The translations under genes and the position numbers were made by a program. From the NCBI GenBank assembly GCA_002335605.1, contig BEDY01000001.1:2976001-3040000 (forward strand): 64,000 bases of DNA, read 5' to 3'. The notes under the pieces were generated by a model. That model was not told the origin of the DNA. It searched no databases and saw nothing but the letters and a program-made list of their open reading frames with translations. This DNA is from Prillingera fragicola. Lineage: Eukaryota > Basidiomycota > Tremellomycetes > Trichosporonales > Trichosporonaceae. Each line of letters opens with the position of its first letter. The stretch's first letter is position 1. This document shows, piece after piece, positions 56,612 to 64,000 of this stretch.

Positions 56612-57955
56612 ATGTCGCTACGCAAACTCGCCGCTCTCGGCCTTTTTACCGCCCTCCCACTCACTGTTGTTGCCCAGGGGGCAACATGTAACGCCACCAC
56701 TCTGTGCCCCGCTCGCGCACCGTGTTGTTCAGAATATGGATACTGTGGTAAAGCACAGTTCTGTCTCGGCGGCTGTGTGCCTCAGAGTAGGTGTATCACA
56801 AAGGCAACAGCTGACGCCAGACTCGTACCAGACCACGTCGTGTCTTCCTGACCCTTTGTGCAAGTCTGGCACATATGACTTCAACGACCTGAGCCGGGTG
56901 CTGCTCAACGCGACGCAGTACAACGGTAACGCTTCCATGTGGGACTGGGTCGGTGAGTGGCAGTGTGCGTTGCTGGGCTGACACGACCAGTGGAGAAGGG
57001 CGAGATTATTCAGGACCCCTCTGGCGACGGTGTGCGCCTCACGCTCAAGGAGGAGCCCGGAGGTGGGGACTGATGCTGCCAAGCCCAAGCTGACAGCAGG
57101 CACACTCATTTCGTCAACGCGTTATGTGCACTATGGTCAGATCGACTTTACGATGGGTAGGTGACAAAGGGGCCCGTGCGGGTGCTGACCGCCATAGCGC
57201 CATCAAAGTGGGGCGGCGTGGTGACTGCAGCCATTACAATGTCGGACGTCAAGGACGAGATTGATTGGGAGTGGACCGGTCACAACTCTACCTTTGAGGC
57301 TCAGTCCAACTACTTCTATCTTGGGCATGTAAACTACACTGAAAAGACTGGCGGTCTCCACCCCTTCGACGCGTCAAGCAGTGACTTTCACACTTTTACG
57401 TTGAACTGGCAGGAGGAGTCGCTCCAGTGGATCATTGATGGCAAGGTTGTGCGCACCCTCAACAAGGCCGACACGCTCAGCGATGATGGACGCTCATAGT
57501 ACGTCGGCGCATTGACACCCGGCACTGACCCTCCGCAGCAAGTACCCTACCACTCCTTCGCGTGTTCAAATCTCCATCTGGCCAGCCGGTATCTCGACAT
57601 CGGCCCCCGGCACGGTCGAGTGGGCCGGTGGCATGATTGACTGGGCAGACCCCGACTATGCCGCCAACGGCTACTTTTACAATACTCTCAAGAGCATTAC
57701 TATTCAGTGCGCGGACGAACTCGAGGACACGCCCGGCACGACCGGCTACGAGTTCCAGGGCCTGGACGATGCCGGTGTACCAGTGAGTGGTCATTGTTCG
57801 TGCATGGTATTGAGCTGATGTAACAGGTCATCGGTTTCTCCAACCGCACAACCATGATCAATGGTGCTCGCACAGGAGCGGTCGCACCTTCTGGTCTACT
57901 TGCGTGCGCTGCTGTCGCGGCCATTGCTCTGCCGATGGCTTGGTCCATTCTCTAA
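56612..57955 (+). CDS. CRH-type cell-wall transglycosylase (CBM18 + GH16, GPI-anchored)
   Basis: Seven exons: 56612-56786, 56821-56952, 56991-57062, 57097-57156, 57198-57498, 57539-57782, 57827-57955; 370 aa. A signal peptide (1-21, LAALGLFTALPLTVVAQG) is followed by a chitin-binding type-1 module with its cysteine pattern (TLCPARAPCCSEYGYCGK, then FCLGGC, about 26-60). A GH16 catalytic domain carries the motif DEIDWEW, with E167 as likely nucleophile and E171 as acid/base. A Ser/Ala-rich end with a C-terminal hydrophobic tail (LACAAVAAIALPMAWSIL) fits a GPI anchor. Crh1/Utr2 enzymes link chitin to beta-glucans in the wall. The 34-nt third intron (57063-57096) is required to avoid a TGA stop. 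Confidence 0.9.
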
Positions 57956-58510
57956 GGGGAGGCCTGGGGCCCAAGGGGTCCCCTGTGCCCAGTGATCCAG
58001 GACCAGTGGCCAGTGGCCAGTGGCTGAATCTCTAGTGCAAGGTAGTTTATCAGGTTCCGTTGTCTCGTAGATCGTAGGTACACCCTAGGCTTTGCATGAT
58101 AAAGATCTTGCGTCACAGTCAAAGTGGAGACCAAGGGCAGCCCCACGCGGACCCACATGTCATCCTCGCCATCCCATGCAGTACGGCTGTACCGGCGGCC
58201 CGTCAGTGCACTTGCGACGCGTTTGCGTGGGAACGAAAGAGCAGTTTTGCCAGCATCCTAGGAACCAGGGCCTTTTGCGCCGCCGGTCCACAACCGCCCG
58301 GCAGGCAAGGGGATTTGTTTTGGTGGCAACTGACACGGTCAGGTAAGCCACACCGTACAGGCCAGACCACCCGTGCAGCCAGCCGCCGCCGGTTCAGCAG
58401 GTGGCCGAGTTCACACGACGACCCCATCTTTTGCAGTCACTTTTTCACTGTTTAAATCAACTGACAAGTTTAAACGATACCTCTTGCTCGCTTTTCACGC
58501 CCCGCCCACG
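57956..58510. other. intergenic
   Basis: 555 bp with a short GGCCAGTGGCCAGTGGC tandem at about 58006-58023 in the CRH 3' flank, and the leader of the next gene. No gene. Confidence 0.4.
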
Positions 58511-60214
58511 ATGCGAGTGTGGCTCGCGCTCGGTGTATGCGGCGCCATTGTCGTCGTCGCTAGTGCTGCGACGGCACTTTGGGCCACCCTGGCTTTCGGT
58601 TAGTGGCTGTTACTGTTGGACGCGACGCACAATTGCTTACACAAGACAGTACCTATTGTCAACATCATTGCTGTTCCCTCCCTCATCGGCTCCGTGCTCA
58701 GTAAGTCGTCGTGCGCAAGCATACTCTGACAGCAGTGCTCGTTCATGTGCTCCCCTTTGTCGCCTACCTCTTGCTCGCCCAGACCGACGCACCAAAGCAT
58801 TCTGGCAAGCTCTTCCTGCCTTTCAGTCCAGGTACGCACGTTCCATGAAGCTAAAGCTAACATTGCAGCCCGCCACCTGGGCCTGCTCGTTGCCGTGGTG
58901 CACTATGCCTACTTTGTGCTGTCCACGGCCCCCTCATTCGTTATCGCCGTCGTACGCACCGCGGTCCGGGTCTGGTACATGCCCGAGCCCGATGCAGACA
59001 AGCACGACGCGCGCAAGCCTCTGTGGGCGTGGTGGGAGCGCTTCGCATGGTGAGTCACGACGCCCATACACACAGCTGACGGCAGCTTTGGAATCAAGTA
59101 CCAGTCTCCCCGTCATCGCGCACACAAGCTTGATGTCTACCTCGCTCAACCTGTAGACGCTACACGTGCCGCGAGCCGCAGCTTTCTTGACGTTCCCCGG
59201 CTCAGCACCGTGTCGCTGTCACCAGTCTCCAGCGTTGGGACACTTCCCGATGTTGATCCAGGGAGTCGCGAAGAGCTTGGCGATTTCCCCACCAGTGTCT
59301 GGAGCGAACACATTCCTGGTTCGCCGATGGAGGGCGAGGTGCCCGTCAAGAACGATCTGGCGCCCGTGGTCGTGTTTCTCTACGACGTCGGCATGATGGG
59401 GCCGATCCGTCCTGCCCGATGGATGTTTGGACTCACTGGCGCCAAGTTTGCCCAGCAAGGCTACGTGACCGTCGTGCCCGACATTACCTGCTACCCCGAT
59501 GGGCACGTCGAGAACATGGTCGCCGACGTGCGCCACGTTCTTGGCTGGGTAAAGAAGGAGATTCGCAATTATGGCGGCGACCCCACCAACATCTACCTCT
59601 GCGGCCACGGCCTCGGCGCCCACCTCGGCATGTACACCCTGTCGCAAGATGCAATCGTGCACTCGCGCGACCGCATCGAAATCCACAACGCAGCGAGCCA
59701 ATGGACCCACCTCCCCGTCGCCGATCCGGGTGCGCCGCGCGAGATTCCCAACGGTCTCCGCACGCTGCGCATCTATGCGCCCGAAGTTGACATTCCGCAC
59801 GTCAAGGGCATGATTCTCTTATCGCCAGTGGCAGACGTCATCAAGCAGGTCCGGCACGAGGCCCGATGCTGGCTGGAACACGTCTCGCCACTCCGTCGCG
59901 CCCTCGGCTCGTCGCAGACAAAGTGCATGCGCCACTCGCTGGGCCACATATTGTTTGCCGCTCGGGATCTCGTTGAGCTCGATTGGCTGCCTCAAAAGGT
60001 GCTCATCATCCACGGCGGCGAGGACCAGCTCGTCCCCGTGTGGCAGGCTGTGTGGCTCGCCGACCTGCTAAACGGCCTCGAGATCCCGACCACCATGAAG
60101 CAGTACAGCCGCCTCGCCCACTTTGACGTGTCGACGGCACTCATGAGTGGCCTCGAGAGCCAGGCCACAGACTGGCTTCTGCACGACATCTGCACGTTTG
60201 TCGACTCGCCTTGA
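58511..60214 (+). CDS. membrane-tethered alpha/beta-hydrolase homologue lacking the nucleophile serine
   Basis: Five exons: 58511-58598, 58650-58700, 58733-58831, 58869-59049, 59086-60214 (exon 3 may start at 58736); 515 aa. Three to four hydrophobic helices occupy the first 120 residues, before a soluble domain. Blocks such as GGDPTNIYLCGHGLGAHL, preceded by VVPDITCYPDGHVENMVADVRHVL, resemble isoprenylcysteine methylesterase (ICME) and carboxylesterase relatives. The expected G-x-S-x-G elbow reads G-H-G315-L-G, and the oxyanion HGG is replaced by LYDVGMMG. The later acid (IHGGED, D453) and histidine (RLAHFDV, H485) positions are kept. It may be a pseudo-enzyme or use another residue. Confidence 0.85.
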
Positions 60215-60427
60215 GCGTCACGCTGTCGCAACTCCCGTTACCCTCACCCCAGTAGCGTCACCTCACGTCCCCTGCACGACCGCACCACCTCCATGCTAGC
60301 GTACCCTGTTGTCGCCGTTGTTCCATATTAGATGCCCTGCCATAATAGTTCACGAGATGAACGTCAGACATTGTCACCACATCAGCCAAAGTGCTATCAC
60401 ACTGCCCTGCATACCCTCTATCATCCA
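60215..60427. other. convergent 3' flanks
   Basis: 213 bp between the hydrolase homologue and the Mss4-like gene. Nothing distinctive. Confidence 0.4.
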
Positions 60428-61127
60428 CTACCCCTTGGCCTCCTTGGCCTGGGCCGAATATCTCAGCCGATCAGCCGCGAGCCAAGCATCCTGCCCGCCG
60501 TTGAAGCTCCAACCCAGCGGTCCGAGGTCGCACTCGGCACAGATGAGCCACTTTACCTTACCCTCCGCCTTGGCCTTGGGCGAGTCCGCACCGGGCGCGC
60601 TGGCGGGGAGGGGAGTGTCGATTGCGCGGGAAAACCCAATGTTGTCGAACGCGTAGGGACCGCCCGTTACTTTGAAGTAGTGCGTCGAGGTCGAGGCGGC
60701 GTCAAAGGGGGAGCCCTCCTCGGCGGGGAGCTGGGGGTTAGCTGCTGCTGAAATATTCGAGGGATGCCAGCACAACAGGTGAAGGTCTAGCAAGCTCGGC
60801 GCCGCTGAAGCAGCAGGTAGCGACAGAGAACACTCTCCCCCGCTGCCGGGTGATCAAGCTCGTTCAAGAACTCACCATTGCGGCCTCAGCAGCAACGAGC
60901 TCGGCGTGTCCGGGGCCAATAATCACAGAGCCACAGCTCTCACGGGGGCAGTAGAGCTTGCGGCTGTTCTTGGGTCCCGCGCTGCCCTCTGCAGGGCTAG
61001 TGAGTGAGCCGGGGGCCTCCGCAGCGAGCTCCGAGTAGCTCTGGGTGCTGGGGGGGTTGGCGGCGCGGAAGTTGCCCTGGGTCTGGAGGGCGGCCATAAC
61101 GTCGAGTTGGGAGGGCTGGTCTGCCAT
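60428..61127 (-). CDS. DSS4: Mss4/Dss4-like Rab exchange factor/chaperone
   Basis: Two exons, 61127-60876 and 60730-60428 (145-nt intron); 184 aa. The first zinc pair lies in LYCPRESCGSVII and the second in WLICAECDLGPLGW, the hallmark of Mss4/RABIF (CxxC plus CAxCxxGPxGW). They are separated by a region containing FDAASTSTHYFKVTGGPYAFDNIGF. The N-terminal 50 residues are Ala/Gln/Ser-rich and probably disordered. Mss4 proteins bind nucleotide-free exocytic Rabs (Sec4/Rab8) and act as chaperones or weak exchange factors. The product matches the family length once the disordered N-terminus is set aside. Confidence 0.88.
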
Positions 61128-61492
61128 TGTGGTTTATGTGTTTTAGGATAATGGGAGGAGGAGAGAGAAAATAGATGTGATTATTGTTAAGCACAAGAGT
61201 AGTCTCGGCAGGTCGGGTGCATGAGCGAGCGGGTGGAACACGGTCCGAGACTATCGTGTTTATGTAATACCACGCTATCAGTCATGTCCGCCACGCGAGA
61301 TTGCCCTGAATATTTTGTTGCCACCCGACACACCGAGCGAGCACTCGTCGCTGACAATCCTTGCGTCCTCACTGGCCCACAACAACCTGCATCTTCTCGT
61401 CATACTACAGCATCTCCACAACGAAACCCATCACGACTGTTGCATCTCTTTCTTTTTCATCTTCAAATACAACCACAGCCGCAACGGCCATT
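61128..61492. promoter_or_regulatory. divergent promoter of DSS4-like and WD40 genes
   Basis: 365 bp between start codons with a CT-rich leader before 61493 (CATCTCTTTCTTTTTCATC). No recognised operator. Confidence 0.4.
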
Positions 61493-62905
61493 ATGGACGG
61501 CCCCCATGGCAAGCTCCGCGGCCTGTACTGGGACCCAGTGAAGAATCGCTACTTTCCCCTCGCCAACTTGGATAGGTTGGCCAAGAGCGCCGCTCTAGCT
61601 GCCAAGACTCTCGAGGCCGCTGCTGCTGCGACGGGTGCGCCGACGACCGGAGTGCCCGCATGTGCGCGGAAGCGGCCGCGGGCAGGGGCGCCGGACGAGA
61701 CGGGTGCGCAGAGTGCTGCTGCGAAGCGCATGTCGCGTTCGCTTGGACGGCCGAGGTTTGCCAACGATCTGTGAGTCGCAGCTCTAGTACATGAGTACTG
61801 ACCAGCCAGTGTATCGGAACGCCTCGCTTCATCAACCCTGTTCGGCCAGGAGGACCTTGTTGACTGCTCGGGGGAATCTATCACTTCGTTGAAGGTGGGC
61901 ACACAATTACGATGCGATGAGAACTGGCGCTGATATGCACAGTCTTACGGCACTGGAGGGATGTGTCTCACCACTGACCACGGCAAGGTCATCCTCGTGG
62001 ACGCCGCGGGCAAGGCACGGTCATTATCAGTGTGCTCGCAGCAGGTGAGTCGTTCGTTGTACACGGTGATTGAATAAGCTGACAGGTAGCTTCTCGGGTT
62101 GCATTGCAACGTCATGCGCGGGTCCTGGGTGGCTGTGTCGAATGGAAATGATCCTCACATTCATGCGTGGAGGCGAGATCCGTCTCTGCCGTGGAACTTG
62201 GGGTTGGAACAGCAGACCCTCGACTTTCCCTCGCGTGACATGTTCGCCATGAGCTCATTTGACGACATTACAACTATTGGATCACCCAAGGCTCTGCGCA
62301 CTGTGGCCTATGGTAACTCTCTGTCCATGACTACGCGCAAACTTCCCTCCGACCCATTTGCCCTTCATCAGATCTCGCGCGAGATTGTGTACTGCGGCAT
62401 GCGTTCGCAGGGAATTAGTACGGAAGACCTGCGCACGCCAGCAAGACAGCCCAACATCTTGACCACTCTGCCAGGTGGACGCTCTGTTGTCGGCATCAGG
62501 CGTTTGAAAGACTCTGCAGTGCCATGGGGACTTGTCGCAAGTGGTCTGATGAACCAAATGTGCATCTTTGATATTCGCTTCGCCTCCAAGCCTCTGCGTG
62601 AGCTTTCCGGTCACATCAACACCTGGTACTCGCCTCCGAGCTACAACCTCGCTCTCTCCTTCTCCCCCGACGATACTGTTATGATGGCTGGAGGCAGCGA
62701 CTTTCGCCTGCGCGCGTGGTCGACAGTCACAGGCGAGCTCCTGCAGCCACCCACCGAACATCGCCGGCACGCTCTGCGCATGGAGTTTAGGCATCTTGTT
62801 GAGCATGTGGATGTGTGTAACGACCTGTCGTTTCGTGTCGCGAGTGCGGGAGATCTTATGCGGTTTGTCCCTTATACCGTGGCCAGTAAAAGATCGTCGA
62901 GGTGA
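61493..62905 (+). CDS. WD40-repeat protein, DCAF4/WDR21-like
   Basis: Four exons: 61493-61770, 61810-61894, 61943-62044, 62090-62905; 426 aa. The opening KLRGLYWDPVKNRYFPL matches the N-terminal motif of DCAF4/WDR21 proteins (G.Y.DP.KNRYF). After an Ala/Arg-rich linker, WD40-type blades follow, for example GLVASGLMNQMCIFDIR, LRELSGHINTWY and LSFSPDDTVMMAGGSDFRLRAWS. DCAF4 is a substrate receptor of CUL4-DDB1 ubiquitin ligases; that role is inferred from similarity only. The last acceptor is the second AG of ACAGGTAG, since the first would give an immediate TAG stop. Confidence 0.75.
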
Positions 62906-63872
62906 CGGGGAGAGAGTGCGAAGCAGGGCGCGGGAGCGAAGGGCATCGGCCGTTGGAGTGTGGGGGCGGGGCCTTGGCGTGAGATCCAAGCGGGTCCTGT
63001 GTGCCATATGCTGTGTGGTGAGGGGTGGAGTTTGTTATATAGATGAGGTGTCGATAGAGCGTTGTAGACTGTTTGTACGCCTAGAGTTGATGGGGGTTAT
63101 GCAGCTTGCACTCGGGAGTTGCAGCGACATATGCAGGCTGAATTAGAGTTTAGCGATGGAACAGTATCTGATAACGTAATAGAAGAAGCTGCTTGGCTGT
63201 TAGGCGCCTGTCTTTAGTGCCCAGGCACGGATTAGGCTACTGTGCAGGAATCAATCCCAGCCTGGGGAAGCAGAAACCTCCTGACCCTGGGCCCTGGGCT
63301 GGACTGGAACTGTGGATGGATCCTTTTGTCGCATGCACCAACGACGACGCCTACGACGACGAGGGAGAAGGACAGCCTAGGACGGATTGTGCGCGCACTG
63401 TGCGCATGGGTATCATTCTCGCAGTAGATCGATACAGCCTCGGCAGCACAGCGACACATGCCCAGGCCCCAGTCGAGGGCTAGTCTCCACAGTCACTGCT
63501 GCCGCGCCCCCCCAATTTGTACGCACACACTTCTCAACTCTCAAACGGACACCTTCCCCCTACCACCACCAACAGCTCTCAGAATCACCACATTCTCCCA
63601 TTGGAGCTGTTGCTCGCATCTCTTGGCCTTTGCCACCATACTCTCCCCAGACCCCATCCTCTGACCCTACCCCCACACCGCCATCCTACCGCTCCAGGTC
63701 CCCGATCCTGGACCCCGCTTGCACCGTCAACCACGGTGGTCACTGTCAGCGCACACGCACACTTCTATCGCAAGCCCCCGTTTCCCAAACACATTTTCTC
63801 GTCAACACTTGCTCCACTTGCTCCGTTGGCCACTCTTCCACGACGCTGCTGCCAATCATCCTAGAGTACATC
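62906..63872. other. intergenic leading to a gene at the window end
   Basis: 967 bp: 3' flank of the WD40 gene, then a strongly C-rich stretch (63500-63870, repeated CCCCACACC / CCTACCACCACC) typical of a fungal promoter and leader. No gene seen inside. Confidence 0.4.
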
Positions 63873-64000
63873 ATGGGGAGCAACGCTCCCTCCTCGACCA
63901 CTGCAGCGTCCTCAGCGGTGGGCAGGAGCATTTCGGGCTTTCGCAATCTACCAAACCCCTATGCTCTGTTTTGCCCACGCTTTCTGTTCACGACCCTCGC
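63873..64000 (+). CDS. start of a gene running off the window
   Basis: ATG at 63873 follows a long pyrimidine-rich leader and stays open to base 64000. The 42 visible codons begin MGSNAPSSTTAASSAVGRS and contain FRNLPNPYALFCPRFLF. Too little is present to name a family. Confidence 0.45.
   Translation, partial: MGSNAPSSTTAASSAVGRSISGFRNLPNPYALFCPRFLFTTL

Overview
The window is nuclear DNA of an intron-rich, GC-rich fungus. Gene content (VTC1, calcineurin A, SRP19/Sec65, a CRH-type cell-wall transglycosylase, complex I NDUFA1, CHMP7, a WDR21/DCAF4-like protein) together with very short introns (mostly 31-55 nt, GTRNGT donors, CTRAY branch points a few bases before the acceptor) points to a basidiomycete yeast, most likely a tremellomycete (Cryptococcus/Trichosporon relatives). 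The lineage is inferred from protein resemblance and intron style; no database search was run.

I rebuilt 27 protein-coding genes (two cut by the window edges), one weak small-ORF candidate and one tRNA. Most multi-exon models were joined by hand from splice sites, and in each of them exon lengths sum to an intact frame. Left to right: a His-rich membrane protein (partial); a LAA2/aftiphilin-like AP-1 accessory factor; a class-III (GABA-type) aminotransferase sharing a divergent promoter with branched-chain 2-oxoacid dehydrogenase E2; an ORD-only oxysterol-binding protein; a Ser-rich single-pass membrane protein; Sm protein G facing the Golgi t-SNARE Sed5; CHMP7; a C2/EF-hand phosphatidylserine decarboxylase; a PMP47-like peroxisomal carrier; calcineurin A facing SRP19; a small orphan protein; VTC1; profilin; a nucleolar-looking U1-type zinc-finger protein; tRNA-Ala(AGC).

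The right half holds the cohesin loader Scc2 (14 exons, 1876 aa), eIF2B epsilon facing NDUFA1, a DUF1749/SidJ-like hydrolase, a DH-PH RhoGEF, a roughly 3.1 kb gene-poor stretch, an orphan multi-spanning membrane protein, a CBM18-GH16 CRH transglycosylase, a membrane-tethered alpha/beta-hydrolase homologue lacking the nucleophile serine, an Mss4/Dss4-like factor, a WD40 protein, and the first codons of a gene running off the end.

This is ordinary core-genome housekeeping DNA. I see no secondary-metabolite cluster, transposon, CRISPR array, virus or defence-like system. Vesicle traffic and lipid transfer are well represented (LAA2, OSBP, Sed5, CHMP7, PSD, Mss4, VTC1), but the genes lie on both strands with their own promoters and need not be functionally linked. 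The most notable observations are the serine-less hydrolase, a four-copy 10-bp element in the aminotransferase/E2 promoter, a GC-AG intron, introns as short as 31 nt beside a few unusually long ones, and an inverted repeat plus E-box upstream of VTC1.
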